DNA of 64,000 nucleotides from Nocardioides flavescens (GCF_009823805.1 NZ_WUEK01000003.1:186001-250000); one strand, 5' to 3'; numbered from the stretch's first letter, positions 1 through 12,630 are shown. Notes: generated by a model from the sequence alone, not told the origin. A program made the numbers and translations.

Positions 1-4036
<4,036 letters not shown>

Positions 4037-4252
4037 AGCACACCCCTCCAGGTCGGGTCTGCGAGTACCCGCAGACCTCCTGGACCCACGTCCCCGGAGG
4101 GGTGAACGCCGCCTCGCCCGCGCCGTTGCGGGCTCCGCTCCGTGAGTGCCGGGGCAGCGGTAACCCGCGGGAGGGCTCCGTCAACAGTGCGGTTCGGCAC
4201 CGTCGGAGACGGTTGCCGGGAACAACCGATCGCGGGCGGCGGTTGCCCTCGG

Positions 4253-5716
4253 GTGAGCGCTCCGACCGTGACCCGTGCCGACGTCGGCCTGCGCAGCGAG
4301 CGGGGGCCGCTGCTGCTGGCGGTGATGCTCAGCGTGGGGCTCGTGGCGATCGACTCGACGATCCTGGCGACGGCCGTGCCGGCCGTGGTCGACGACCTCG
4401 GCGGGTTCACCCAGTTCCCGTGGCTGTTCTCGGTCTACCTGCTCGGTCAGGCGGTGTCGGTGCCGCTCTACTCGAAGCTGGCCGACCAGCACGGGCGCAA
4501 GCCGATGATGCTGATCGGCGTCGGCGTCTTCCTGCTCGGCTCGCTGCTGTGCGGCCTCGCCTGGGACATGCCCTCGCTCATCGTCTTCCGCGCCGTGCAG
4601 GGTCTGGGCGCGGGCGCGGTCCTGCCGCTCAGCATGACGATCGTCGGCGACAGCTACACCGTCGAGGAGCGCGCGAAGGTGCAGGGCTACATCGCCAGCG
4701 TCTGGGCCGTCGCCGCGGTGGTCGGGCCGACGCTGGGCGGCGTCTTCGCCGACTACGTCTCCTGGCGCTGGATCTTCCTGGTCAACCTGCCGATCGGCGC
4801 GGCCGCGATGTGGATGCTCCAACGCCGCTTCACCGAGACCGTGACGCGAGCCCGCCACCGCTTCGACGTGCTCGGCTCGGTGCTGCTGACCGTCGGCGGC
4901 CTCGTGCTGCTGCTGGCGCTGCTCGAGGGCGGCGTGCAGTGGTCGTGGACGTCGCCGACGAGCGTCGCGCTCTTCGCGGTCGCGCTCGTCGCCCTCACGG
5001 CGTTCGTCCTCGTCGAACGCCGCGCCGCCGAGCCGGTGCTGCCGCTGTGGGTCTTCGGGCGCCGGGTCATCCTCGTGGCGATCCTCGCCCAGCTCGTCGT
5101 CGGCGTGCTGCTGATGGGTCTCACGTCCTACGTCCCGCTCTACGCCCAGGGCGTGCTCGGTCACGGTGCCGTGCTGGCGGGGGCCGCCCTCGCGGCGTTG
5201 ACCCTGGGCTGGCCGCTCGCCGCCTCCAACGCCGGACGGCTCTACCTCCGCTTCGGGTTCCGCGTCACGATGGTCGTCGGCTCGGTGGTCGCCCTCGCCG
5301 GGTCGGCGCTGCTGCTGACCATCGGGCCCGACAGCAGCCTGCTGCACGTCGCCGTGCCGTGCTTCGTGATGGGCCTCGGGTTCGGCTTCGTGGCCGCGCC
5401 GTCCGTGATCGCCGCGCAGTCGGCGGTGTCGTGGGAGTCGCGCGCGGTCACGACGGGCTCCACGATGTTCGCCCGCTCGGTCGGCAGCGCCCTCGGCGTC
5501 GCGTTCTTCGGCGCGATGGTCAACGCCCGGCTCGCCTCGGGCGCCGGCGGCCACGCCGCCGATCTCGAGCACCTCGACCCGAGCGTGCTGGCGCCGGCCG
5601 TCGAGGTGACCTTCGCCGGCACCGCCGTCATCGCGGTGGCGCTGGTCCTCGTCTCGGCGTTCATGCCGCGCCGGGTCGAGGAGCAGCAGGACAGCCTCAC
5701 CTCCGTTGCGTCCTGA
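4253..5716 (+). CDS. MFS drug exporter, DHA2 (EmrB/QacA) type
   Basis: Proton-driven export of small hydrophobic compounds across the cytoplasmic membrane; the substrate cannot be told from sequence. The 487-aa protein starts LLLAVMLSVGLVAIDSTI, has the DHA motif AIDSTILATAVPAV in helix 1, motif A as KLADQHGRKPMM in the loop after helix 2, and GLGAGAVLPLSM in helix 4. About 14 hydrophobic segments are visible, as expected for DHA2. The GTG at 4253 (VSAPTVTRADVG) is preferred because the sequence before it reads like untranslated leader; upstream in-frame starts reach back to 4142. It diverges from treX. No adjacent regulator gene was seen. The C-terminus is short and charged. Confidence 0.87.
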   Translation: MSAPTVTRADVGLRSERGPLLLAVMLSVGLVAIDSTILATAVPAVVDDLGGFTQFPWLFSVYLLGQAVSVPLYSKLADQHGRKPMMLIGVGVFLLGSLLCGLAWDMPSLIVFRAVQGLGAGAVLPLSMTIVGDSYTVEERAKVQGYIASVWAVAAVVGPTLGGVFADYVSWRWIFLVNLPIGAAAMWMLQRRFTETVTRARHRFDVLGSVLLTVGGLVLLLALLEGGVQWSWTSPTSVALFAVALVALTAFVLVERRAAEPVLPLWVFGRRVILVAILAQLVVGVLLMGLTSYVPLYAQGVLGHGAVLAGAALAALTLGWPLAASNAGRLYLRFGFRVTMVVGSVVALAGSALLLTIGPDSSLLHVAVPCFVMGLGFGFVAAPSVIAAQSAVSWESRAVTTGSTMFARSVGSALGVAFFGAMVNARLASGAGGHAADLEHLDPSVLAPAVEVTFAGTAVIAVALVLVSAFMPRRVEEQQDSLTSVAS

Positions 5717-5741
5717 CCGAGCGCCCGTCACGATCGGGAGG

Positions 5742-6470
5742 GTGAGCACCGAGCCGGCCCTCGAGGCCCGTCAGCACGAGGACGAGCCCCACCAGGACGG
5801 TCTGCACAACCGGCTCAACTGGCTGCGCGCGGGCGTGCTCGGCGCCAACGACGGCATCGTCTCGACGGCCGGCATCGTCATGGGCGTCGCCGGCGCGACC
5901 ACCGACCGAGGCGCGATCCTCGTTGCCGGGGTCGCCGGCCTGGCCGCGGGCGCGCTCAGCATGGGGGCGGGGGAGTACGTCTCCGTCAGCACCCAGAAGG
6001 ACTCCGAGCTCGCCCTGTTGGACAAGGAGCGCCGCGAGCTCGCCGAGGACCCCCGCGACGAGCTCGAGGAGCTCGCCGCGATCTACGTCGGCAAGGGCCT
6101 CACCGAGGACCTCGCCCTCCAGGTCGCCGAGCAGCTCACCGCCCACGACGCGCTCGGAGCCCACGCCGAGGCCGAGCTCGGCATCGACCCCGACGACATC
6201 ACCAGCCCCTGGGCCGCCGCCTGGGCCTCGATGCTGGCCTTCACCGTCGGCGCGATGCTGCCGCTCCTCACCATCACCCTGGTCACCGCCTCCGCCCGGG
6301 TCTGGGTCACCGTCGCCGCCGTCACCGCCGCCCTCGCCCTCACCGGCTGGGCCAGCGCCCGCTTCGGCTACGGCCCCACCGGCCGTGCCGTCGTCCGCAA
6401 CGTCCTCGGCGGCGTCTTCGCCATGGCCGTCACCTACGGCATCGGCACGCTGCTCGGCCAGGCCGTCTGA
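5742..6470 (+). CDS. VIT1/CCC1 family iron/manganese transporter
   Basis: Predicted membrane transporter for Fe2+ or Mn2+. Family signature is clear: LRAGVLGANDGIVSTAGIVM in the first helix, then GVAGLAAGALSMGAGEYVSV in the second. A charged cytosolic region (about residues 80-150, rich in Glu, with a DELEEL stretch) corresponds to the metal-collecting domain, followed by three more helices (ASMLAFTVGAMLPLLTI onward). The GTG at 5742 gives VSTEPALEARQHE; a GGGAGG lies directly before it, closer than ideal, so the start is uncertain within a few codons. It follows the MFS gene by 25 bp. The gene is followed by the palindromic repeat at 6486. Confidence 0.88.
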   Translation: MSTEPALEARQHEDEPHQDGLHNRLNWLRAGVLGANDGIVSTAGIVMGVAGATTDRGAILVAGVAGLAAGALSMGAGEYVSVSTQKDSELALLDKERRELAEDPRDELEELAAIYVGKGLTEDLALQVAEQLTAHDALGAHAEAELGIDPDDITSPWAAAWASMLAFTVGAMLPLLTITLVTASARVWVTVAAVTAALALTGWASARFGYGPTGRAVVRNVLGGVFAMAVTYGIGTLLGQAV

Positions 6471-6485
6471 GCCGCTCCGCCCGGA

Positions 6486-6572
6486 GTGGTTTCGAGACAG
6501 GACTTCGTCCTTCCTCAACCGCCGTTTCGGCACGGTGGTTGAGGAGGCGCGTCAACGCCGTCTCGAAACCAC
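6486..6572. repeat. Intergenic palindromic repeat element
   Basis: Outer arms GTGGTTTCGAGAC (6486-6498) and GTCTCGAAACCAC (6560-6572) are perfect inverted repeats; inner arms CCTCAACC (6513-6520) and GGTTGAGG (6537-6544) are also perfectly complementary. A small extra hairpin GGACTTCGTCC lies at 6500-6510. Related copies are at 716-750 and 33721-33836. It can fold into a long hairpin between two plus-strand genes and could act as a terminator, but its reuse elsewhere marks it as a dispersed element. Confidence 0.85.
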
Positions 6573-6608
6573 GCGACCTCGCCAGCACCAGCCGCCTAGG
6601 CTCACCGA

Positions 6609-7181
6609 GTGCGGATGTTCGTGGCGCTGGTGCCGACGGAGGAGGCGCGGGCGCACCTCGACTCCTTCCTCGACGTACGACGGGACGCTGGTGACCTGCG
6701 CTGGTCGGCGCCCGACCAGGTGCACCTCACCCTGGCGTTCTGCGCCGACGTGCCGGAGCGCGCCTACGACGACCTCGTCGAGCGGCTCGAGCGGGCGGCG
6801 GCCAAGCGGACGGCCTTCGACTGCCGGATCGCGGGCGGCGGGGCGTTCCCGGACGTCGCACAGGCCAAGGTCGTCTGGGCCGGGCTCGAGACCGAGGACG
6901 ACACAGCCGCCGACGAGCTCGACCTCCTCGCGGCCGGGGCCCGGGCGGCGGCCAACCGGGCGGGTGCGCCGACGGACGGTGCACGGTTCCGGCCTCACCT
7001 GACCGTGGGTCGCCCCCGCTACCCGCACGACGTCACCAACTGGGTGCGGCTGCTGGACTCCTACGCCGGGCCCTGGTGGCGCGCCGACGAGATCGCGCTC
7101 GTCCACTCCCACCTCGGTGAGGGGCCGCGGGGCCGCCCGCGCCACGAGGTGGTCGAGACGCTCGCGCTGTCGGAGCCGTGA
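6609..7181 (+). CDS. thpR: RNA 2',3'-cyclic phosphodiesterase / 2'-5' RNA ligase family
   Basis: Two-histidine (2H) phosphoesterase that opens 2',3'-cyclic phosphates on RNA or ligates 2'-5' ends in vitro; cytoplasmic. Both catalytic motifs are present: HLTLAF (about residue 39) and HLTVGR (about residue 128). The start MRMFVALVPTEEAR is typical. Length 190 aa matches the family (about 180-190). Start is GTG at 6609, just after the palindromic repeat; no strong ribosome site is visible. It is followed 18 bp later by the transhydrogenase-like pair, so the three may be co-transcribed, but no functional link is evident. Confidence 0.9.
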   Translation: MRMFVALVPTEEARAHLDSFLDVRRDAGDLRWSAPDQVHLTLAFCADVPERAYDDLVERLERAAAKRTAFDCRIAGGGAFPDVAQAKVVWAGLETEDDTAADELDLLAAGARAAANRAGAPTDGARFRPHLTVGRPRYPHDVTNWVRLLDSYAGPWWRADEIALVHSHLGEGPRGRPRHEVVETLALSEP

Positions 7182-7199
7182 CCCAGCGGTGACCCAGCG

Positions 7200-8048
7200 G
7201 TGAGGATCGTCGTCGCGCGCGAGCCCGATCCCCGGGTCGCGCTGGTGCCCGCCGACGTGCCCGCGCTGGTCGCACTCTGCCACGAGGTCGTCATCGAGGA
7301 GGGGCTCACCGAGCTGCACCCCGACGCGGCCTACGTCGCCGCCGGCGCAAGGCTCGGCACACGCGACGACGCCGACCTGGTCGTCTCCGTCCTGCCCGTC
7401 GAGGCGGCTGCGCCGACCCTAGCCCTGCGAGCCCCGGCGACCTACGTCCTCGAACGCGTGCCCCGCACCGGGCGGGCCCAGGTCGTCGACGCCGTCACGT
7501 CCCAGGCGCTGGTCGCCGGTCACCACGGCGCGCTGGTCGCGGCCGCGCGGTGGGACGGCCTGCTCGGGCGGCACTCGACGTCCGCGGGCACCCTCGGCCC
7601 GGCCGACGCGCTCGTGCTCGGAAGCGGCGTCGCCGGGCTCGAGGCGATCGGCACGCTCGTGCGCCTCGGCGTGCGCGTCGCCGCCCACGACGTGCGGCCG
7701 AGCTGCGCCGCGGAGGTCGCGTCCCTCGGTGCGTCGTACGTCGCGGCCGACGAGGTCGCCGACCGCGTGCGCGAGGCCGACCTGCTCGTGACCACCGCGC
7801 GCTCTGTCGGTCAGCCGGTGCCGCTGCTGGTCACCGCCGCGCAGGTCGCCGCGATGCGGCCGGGGTCGGTCGTCGTCGACGTCGCGGGCGGCAACGTCGA
7901 CGGGCCGGTCGCGTGGCGCGGTGGACCCGACGCCGCGGCGGCGCGCCCGGCGACCGCCTCGCGGCTCTACTCCGCCCACGTCGCGGCGTTCGTCGCCCTG
8001 CTCACCCGCGATCCGGACGACGAGGTGGTGGCCGCGTGCCGGACCTGA
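7200..8048 (+). CDS. PntA domain I-like protein (NAD-binding transhydrogenase/alanine dehydrogenase fold)
   Basis: 282 aa, resembles the NAD(H)-binding domain I of proton-translocating transhydrogenase but is shorter than the usual 360-380 aa. The loop that contacts nicotinamide in Rhodospirillum rubrum (Arg127, Gln132, Asp135, Ser138) is recognisable as PRTGRAQVVDAVTSQ, with Ser replaced by Thr. The dinucleotide fold follows as VLGSGVAGLEAIGTLVRLG, then VAAHDVRPSCAAEVASLG and MRPGSVVVDVAGG. No membrane helices follow. The GTG start at 7200 encodes MRIVVAREPDPRVALVP. Its end overlaps the next gene, which resembles domain III. Function as a real transhydrogenase is unproven; an alanine dehydrogenase-like role is the alternative. 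Confidence 0.75.
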   Translation: MRIVVAREPDPRVALVPADVPALVALCHEVVIEEGLTELHPDAAYVAAGARLGTRDDADLVVSVLPVEAAAPTLALRAPATYVLERVPRTGRAQVVDAVTSQALVAGHHGALVAAARWDGLLGRHSTSAGTLGPADALVLGSGVAGLEAIGTLVRLGVRVAAHDVRPSCAAEVASLGASYVAADEVADRVREADLLVTTARSVGQPVPLLVTAAQVAAMRPGSVVVDVAGGNVDGPVAWRGGPDAAAARPATASRLYSAHVAAFVALLTRDPDDEVVAACRT

Positions 8049-8461
8049 CCCCGGACCTGACCGGCGCGGTGGTCGTCCCGGGCTTCGGTCTTGCGGCGGC
8101 GCAGGCCCACCACGCGCTGCGCGCCCTCGACGCGGCGTACGGCGACACGTGGGTCCACCTCGTGCACCCGTTGGCGGGGCGCTACCCGGGCCACCTCGAC
8201 CTGCTGCTGGACCTGGCGGGCGTGCCGTGGGAGCGCCGGGTCGGGCCGGAGCACGACCTGCGTGGCGCGACGGTGCTGGCCGTCGGCGCCAACGACGTGC
8301 TGACCTGGCTGGAGCTCAGCCCGGAGCGGCTGGTCGCCGTCACCGACGGCGGGCCGTCGTTCGACGGCACCCAGGCGCCGGTGCTCGGCGACCCGCGCAC
8401 GACGCTGCTGCGCGGCGACGCGGGCGAGGTACTGAGAAAGCTTCAGCCCACCACGCCGTAG
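8036..8461 (+). CDS. PntB domain III-like protein without the membrane domain
   Basis: 141 aa, matching only the C-terminal NADP-binding domain III of Pnt[21 protein letters not shown] (dinucleotide fingerprint), [20 protein letters not shown], and [10 protein letters not shown]. The segment after GANDV is shortened, and the Lys-Arg-Ser ... Gly-Tyr-Ala loop that normally clamps NADP is not visible, so NADP binding may be altered or lost. The GTG at 8036 overlaps the previous gene by 13 bp, implying coupling. No domain II (membrane proton channel) gene lies nearby. Its stop overlaps the stop of convergent upp by 19 bp. The pair therefore looks like a soluble or vestigial transhydrogenase. Confidence 0.72.
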   Translation: MPDLTPDLTGAVVVPGFGLAAAQAHHALRALDAAYGDTWVHLVHPLAGRYPGHLDLLLDLAGVPWERRVGPEHDLRGATVLAVGANDVLTWLELSPERLVAVTDGGPSFDGTQAPVLGDPRTTLLRGDAGEVLRKLQPTTP

Positions 8462-9084
8462 AGGCGGTCGCCGGCGTCGCCGAGCCCGGGCACGATGTAG
8501 CCCTTCTCGTTGAGCCGCTCGTCGAGCGCCGCGGTGACGACGGTGACCGGCACGTCGAGGCCGGCGAGGTCCTTCTCGACCCGCTCGCAGCCCTCGGGCG
8601 CGGCGAGCAGGCAGATCGCGGTGATGTGGTCGGCGCCGCGGTCCGTGAGGAACTTGATGGCCGCAGCCAACGTGCCGCCGGTCGCGAGCATCGGGTCGAG
8701 CACGTAGCACTGGCGCCCGGCGAGGTCGTCGGGCAGCCGCTCGGCGTAGGTGATCGCCTCGAGGGTCTCCTCGTTGCGCATCATGCCGAGGAAGCCGACC
8801 TCGGCCGTCGGCAGGAGCCGCATCATCCCGTCGAGCATCCCGAGCCCGGCGCGCAGGATCGGCACGACCAGCGGCTTGGGGGTCGCGAGCCGCACGCCCG
8901 TGGTGGGCGAGACCGGGGTCGCGATGTCGTGCGGCTCGACCCGCACCTCTCGCGTCGCCTCGTAGGCGAGCAGCGTCACGAGCTCGTCGGCGAGCCGGCG
9001 GAACGTCGGGGAGTCGGTGCCGACGTCGCGCAGCGCGGTCAGCTTGTGGGCGACGAGCGGGTGGTCGACGACGTGGGTGCGCAC
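8443..9084 (-). CDS. upp: Uracil phosphoribosyltransferase
   Basis: Pyrimidine salvage enzyme: uracil + PRPP to UMP + PPi; cytoplasmic. The PRPP-binding loop is [12 protein letters not shown], the uracil-binding end is [13 protein letters not shown], and [14 protein letters not shown] is the family's second phosphate-binding stretch. The GTG at 9084 gives [16 protein letters not shown], the standard N-terminus, for 213 aa; a TTG at 9093 would add three residues. It starts 10 bp after the stop of the GH16-fold gene on the same strand, so read-through from that gene is likely. It converges on the domain III-like gene with overlapping 3' ends and no visible terminator between them. Confidence 0.95.
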   Translation of the reverse strand: MRTHVVDHPLVAHKLTALRDVGTDSPTFRRLADELVTLLAYEATREVRVEPHDIATPVSPTTGVRLATPKPLVVPILRAGLGMLDGMMRLLPTAEVGFLGMMRNEETLEAITYAERLPDDLAGRQCYVLDPMLATGGTLAAAIKFLTDRGADHITAICLLAAPEGCERVEKDLAGLDVPVTVVTAALDERLNEKGYIVPGLGDAGDRLYGVVG

Positions 9085-9094
9085 GGACCGCAAC

Positions 9095-9916
9095 CTACTT
9101 GTCCAGGCACGACTGGGTGTAGGTGGTCTGCCTCGCCTCGGGCGCCTTGGTCGAGCGCTCGTTCTTGGCCTGGAGCGTCCAGTAGCGCAGCCAGTCCATC
9201 TGCATGCGGGCGCGAGTCATCTTCTTGCCCGGCACGGCCTCCATTGTGAACCGCACCTGGAACTTGCGCCCGGTCAGCGCCGCGGGCCGGGTCTCGCTGT
9301 AGATGACCTTGGAGTCGACGAACCACGAGATGCGCTTCTTGGTGACCTCGACGGCGTAGACGTGCCACTGGTCCTGGCCCAGGCCACGATTGACCTTGCT
9401 CTGGAACAGATTGGTGGGGCGGCTGCGGACGTAGCCGGTGACGACCTTGCCGCCCATCGTGAACTTGTTGAGCGCGATGTTCTGCTCGCCGCAGCCCTCG
9501 CCCTCGTCGGTGACCGGCACGAGCTCGGTCAGCACCCGGTACGGCGTGTGCTTGTTGCCGTACTGCCGCTGCCGCAGGCGCGTCTCCCAGCGGCCGTACG
9601 CGCGGCCGGGGATCGTCATCTGCGCAGAGACGGTGCCACGGCCAGCGGTGTTGAGCGTGAGCATGCCGTGCTGGTTGCGGACCTTGCCCGGGCCCTCGAC
9701 GTGCCAGCGCTTGCGGTTGAGCGGCCCCACGAACGTCTCGTCGTAGACCAGCCCGCCGTTGCCGTACCAGCCGAAGGTGTTGCCGGCGTGGATCGGGCCG
9801 GGCGGATCGGCGGGCAGCGCCTGGGAGGTCGAGGCGGGTGCGCCCAGCGTCAGCACCAGGGCGCCGGCGGAGGCGAGAGCGGCGGTGCGGGAGGCCCAGT
9901 CACGGAACATGGGCAT
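9095..9916 (-). CDS. Secreted GH16/concanavalin-fold protein, catalytic motif not evident
   Basis: 273 aa with a signal peptide ([20 protein letters not shown], cleavage near residue 35). The body looks like a laminarinase/glucanase beta-sandwich: [56 protein letters not shown] and MQMDWLRYW are the usual strand motifs of GH16. The expected E-x-D-x-x-E catalytic strand is not found; the equivalent place reads [20 protein letters not shown]. It may therefore bind polysaccharide without cleaving it, or use different residues. Start ATG at 9916 or at 9910. It lies upstream of upp on the same strand. Confidence 0.7.
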   Translation of the reverse strand: MPMFRDWASRTAALASAGALVLTLGAPASTSQALPADPPGPIHAGNTFGWYGNGGLVYDETFVGPLNRKRWHVEGPGKVRNQHGMLTLNTAGRGTVSAQMTIPGRAYGRWETRLRQRQYGNKHTPYRVLTELVPVTDEGEGCGEQNIALNKFTMGGKVVTGYVRSRPTNLFQSKVNRGLGQDQWHVYAVEVTKKRISWFVDSKVIYSETRPAALTGRKFQVRFTMEAVPGKKMTRARMQMDWLRYWTLQAKNERSTKAPEARQTTYTQSCLDK

Positions 9917-10024
9917 CGACCATAGGCAGAGATCCGGCTCCGGTCGACTCGGCGGCAGAGACGGGTGCCGAACGCCTCAGCGAATCCCCTGGTCCGACGG
10001 GGCGCCCTCTGCCACGCTGGAACG

Positions 10025-10531
10025 GTGGCCGACGACGACGGCATCGACTTCGCCCTGGCGGCGTTCCGGGAGAGCGGTGAGTGGCAGCTCGAGGAGCTGT
10101 CGCACGACCACCTCGGCGACGTGGACGCCATCGCGGCCGCCCTCCAGCGGCTCCCGGGCGACGACGGAGCCCTGGCGATGGTCTCGGTCGACGAGGACTT
10201 CTTCGTGCTCGTGCGGGTGGTCGGCGCCGGCACCCGGGTGCTGCTCTCCGACGTCACCGCCGCCGAGGAGTGGGAGCTGGCCAGCTCGGTCGTCGAGCAC
10301 CTCGGTCTCCCCGACCCCGACGAGGACGACGAGCCCGCCCCGGCCGGTGACCTCGCCCTGCTGGTCGACCTCGGGGTGCCGGCGGACGACCTCGGCGAGC
10401 TGCTCGACGACGAGGAGCTGGTCCCCGAGGACGCGCTCTACGAGATCGCGGGCGAGCTGGGGTTCGCCGACCTCTTCGACGAGGTGCTCGACGACTCGCT
10501 CGACGGCTCGCTCGATCCGCGGCCCGTCTGA
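10025..10531 (+). CDS. tRNA adenosine deaminase-associated protein
   Basis: 168-aa acidic protein, start GTG 10025 (VADDDGIDFALAAFRE). It is rich in Asp and Glu, with a DPDEDDEPAP linker in the middle. This family is a regular neighbour of tadA in actinobacteria, and here it ends 15 bp before tadA, supporting one operon. Its biochemical role is not known; a partner of the deaminase is inferred only from the gene order. It diverges from the GH16-fold gene. Upstream in-frame codons back to 9965 look non-coding. Confidence 0.8.
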   Translation: MADDDGIDFALAAFRESGEWQLEELSHDHLGDVDAIAAALQRLPGDDGALAMVSVDEDFFVLVRVVGAGTRVLLSDVTAAEEWELASSVVEHLGLPDPDEDDEPAPAGDLALLVDLGVPADDLGELLDDEELVPEDALYEIAGELGFADLFDEVLDDSLDGSLDPRPV

Positions 10532-10546
10532 GCCGTGACCTGACCT

Positions 10547-11002
10547 GTGAGCTCCGACTGGGACGCCGCCATGGGGGCGGCGCTCGACGAGGCGCGCGCT
10601 GCGCTCTCGACCGGTGACGTCCCGATCGGCGCCGTGGTGCTCGACGCCGACGGCGTGGTGGTCGGCACCGGCCGCAACGTCCGCGAGGCCGATGCCGACC
10701 CCACCGGCCACGCCGAGGTCGTCGCCCTGCGGGCCGCGGCCCGCGCGCGCGGCGAGTGGCGGCTCGACGGCTGCACGCTCGTGGTCACGCTCGAGCCGTG
10801 CACCATGTGCGCCGGCGCGGCCGTGCTCGCCCGGGTGTCCGGGATCGTCTTCGGCGCCCACGACCCCAAGGCCGGCGCCGTCGGCAGCCTGTGGGACGTC
10901 GTGCGCGACCGGCGGCTCAACCACCGCCCCGACGTGCGGGCCGGCGTCCGCGCGGAGGAGTCGGCCGCCCTGCTCGACGCGTTCTTCGCCCAGCACCGGT
11001 GA
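10547..11002 (+). CDS. tadA: tRNA-specific adenosine deaminase TadA
   Basis: Deaminates A34 to inosine in tRNA-Arg(ACG), needed to read CGU/CGC/CGA codons; cytoplasmic, zinc-dependent. The zinc site is complete: H55-A-E57 in DPTGHAEVV and P84-C-T-M-C88 in TLEPCTMCAGA, with Glu57 as proton shuttle. Length 151 aa is normal. GTG start at 10547 (VSSDWDAAMGAALDEA). It follows its associated-protein gene in an apparent two-gene operon. Confidence 0.95.
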   Translation: MSSDWDAAMGAALDEARAALSTGDVPIGAVVLDADGVVVGTGRNVREADADPTGHAEVVALRAAARARGEWRLDGCTLVVTLEPCTMCAGAAVLARVSGIVFGAHDPKAGAVGSLWDVVRDRRLNHRPDVRAGVRAEESAALLDAFFAQHR

Positions 11003-11118
11003 CCGGGACCGCTGGCCGCGATGCTCGAACGGGCCAGACCCCGAGTGGTCACCACCTGTTCACGCGATGACCCACCCGGGTGACTCCCAACGGGGAAGCG
11101 TCGGGGGAGAATGCTCCG

Positions 11119-12432
11119 GTGAGTCTCGGACGTGTCGTGATCGGTGGCGCCCTCGGCGCCGTGGTGGCCTGCGCCTCGGCGGTCGCGACCGGGGTGCCGG
11201 CGTACGCCGACTCGACGGTCACGGTGCAGGGCACGGCCTTCCCCGACCCGGCCCGTGCGCAGCTGGGCTACGTCGGCTGTGACGACCTCTTCCACCGCGG
11301 CGGCGACACCCTCACGCCGATGATCGGCCCGGGCCCCGGAGGCTCGGTCCTCGGCTCGCGCAGCCTCGGCTTCGACCTCGCCGGCGGCAGCGCCGCGGTC
11401 GCCGTCTACACCGTGCCGTCCGTGCTCTCGACCACCGTCGCCTCCCTCTCGGTGCGCGCCGACGCCCGCGCCACGGGGGTCTCCTACGTCGGCTACCAGG
11501 CGCCCGCCGACGCCGGGACCGACCTGATCTGGCTCGGCCGCGCCGACCTCAGCACCCCCGGCGGTGCCTGGCAGAGCGTCAGCGCCGTCGGTCGGGCCTA
11601 CACCTGGCGCCAGTACTCGCAGACCACCAGCGCCCTCGTCGCCACCGCCCCGGGCGGTCCGGCCACGGTCGCGGAGTTCGCCGCGGCCCACGGCGGCGAC
11701 GGGCCCGGCCTCTACTCGCTCGGCTTCGGCTGCGACGGCACGCCGTTCCGCATGGACGCGCTGCGCATCGGCACCCCCGGCGCCGTGACGACGTACGACG
11801 TCGAGGGGCTGCGCACCTCCGTGACCATCGGCGTCGACTCGCCGGCCGGGGCCGCCCGCTCCGCCGCGGGCGCGCCCGTGCGGCTGACCGGCCTCCTGCG
11901 CACCGGCACCGGCGACCAGCTGCCGTTCGCGACGATGGTGCTCGAACAGCGTCGCGCCGGCGGCGGCCGCTGGACCCAGGCCGCCGTGGCCCAGGTCGAC
12001 GGCGGCACTGTCTCGGCGACCGTGCGTCCGCAGGAGGACACGGAGTACCGCTGGCGCTTCGTCGACCGCCCCCTCGCCGAGGGCAGCGTCTCCGGCAGTG
12101 TGCTCGTCCGCGTCGCTGACGCCGGCACCACCCGCCCGTCCGACGAGCCGTCGCCGCAGTCGGTCCAGCCCTCTGAGCAGTCCTCCGACCAGCCTTCTTC
12201 GCAACCGTCCGACCAGGCCTCCGCGCAGCCGTCGCAGCAGCACTCGGAGCAGTCCGAGCAGCAGTCGCAGGAGCAGGTGCAGTCGAGCGAGCAGCCCGCC
12301 CAGCAACATTCCCAGGAGCCGTCCGCGGCCCCGTCGCAAGCGCCGTCGCCGGCCGAGTCGCAGTCTCAGGAGACCCCTGCCGACGCGGCTGCCAGCGCCG
12401 TGGTCGAGCCGGAGCCGACCCCCGCGCCGTAG
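11119..12432 (+). CDS. Secreted protein with Ser/Gln/Pro-rich tail
   Basis: 437 aa, not assigned to a known family. A signal peptide is clear (VVIGGALGAVVACASAVATG, cleavage after VPAYA). The middle (about residues 30-240) appears to be a beta-rich jelly-roll-like exported domain, followed by an Ig-like segment (about 240-335, ending EYRWRFVDRPLAEG). The last about 100 residues are a low-complexity run of Ser, Gln, Pro and Glu (repeats such as PSDQPSSQPSDQ), probably a flexible cell-wall-spanning tail; no LPXTG motif is seen. The GTG at 11119 has GGGGGAGA about 9 nt upstream. Neighbouring tRNA-Ser lies 50 bp downstream. Confidence 0.75.
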   Translation: MSLGRVVIGGALGAVVACASAVATGVPAYADSTVTVQGTAFPDPARAQLGYVGCDDLFHRGGDTLTPMIGPGPGGSVLGSRSLGFDLAGGSAAVAVYTVPSVLSTTVASLSVRADARATGVSYVGYQAPADAGTDLIWLGRADLSTPGGAWQSVSAVGRAYTWRQYSQTTSALVATAPGGPATVAEFAAAHGGDGPGLYSLGFGCDGTPFRMDALRIGTPGAVTTYDVEGLRTSVTIGVDSPAGAARSAAGAPVRLTGLLRTGTGDQLPFATMVLEQRRAGGGRWTQAAVAQVDGGTVSATVRPQEDTEYRWRFVDRPLAEGSVSGSVLVRVADAGTTRPSDEPSPQSVQPSEQSSDQPSSQPSDQASAQPSQQHSEQSEQQSQEQVQSSEQPAQQHSQEPSAAPSQAPSPAESQSQETPADAAASAVVEPEPTPAP

Positions 12433-12482
12433 GTCCGGGAGCGATTTCGACCCCACCCCGCCCCTCCGGTACGCTCTCCCGC

Positions 12483-12569
12483 GGTGGCGTGTCCGAGCGG
12501 CCGAAGGTGCATCACTCGAAATGATGTGTGGGGTCAAACCCACCGTGGGTTCAAATCCCACCGCCACCG
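12483..12569 (+). tRNA. tRNA-Ser(CGA)
   Basis: Acceptor arms GGTGGCG (12483-12489) and CGCCACC (12562-12568) pair fully, with discriminator G at 12569. The anticodon stem CATCA/TGATG holds loop CTCGAAA, giving anticodon CGA (codon UCG). A long variable arm is present, as in class II serine tRNAs. The 3' end lies inside the 15-bp target duplication of the adjoining IS element, so the mature gene sequence is preserved. Confidence 0.96.
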
Positions 12570-12572
12570 CCG
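12558..12572. repeat. Left copy of 15-bp IS target-site duplication
   Basis: CCACCGCCACCGCCG, covering the 3' acceptor end of tRNA-Ser; identical to 13940-13954 and directly abutting the left end of the IS. Confidence 0.85.
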
Positions 12573-12598
12573 TGTGATGTCTCAGGACATCGGCGACA
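12573..12598 (+). repeat. Left terminal inverted repeat of the IS
   Basis: Starts TGTGATGTCTCA and ends CATCGGCGACA; complementary to 13914-13939 with three mismatches. Confidence 0.85.
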
Positions 12599-12627
12599 CC
12601 CGGACCTGCGGTTGCAGGTCCGGGTGT
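12596..12627 (+). terminator. Hairpin at the left end of the IS, downstream of tRNA-Ser
   Basis: ACACCCGGACCTGC (12596-12609), loop GGTT, GCAGGTCCGGGTGT (12614-12627): a perfect 14-bp stem followed by a T-rich stretch (TGTTCATTT). It would stop tRNA-Ser transcription entering the IS and may also end the transposase message from the other side. Confidence 0.7.
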
Positions 12628-12630
12628 TGT

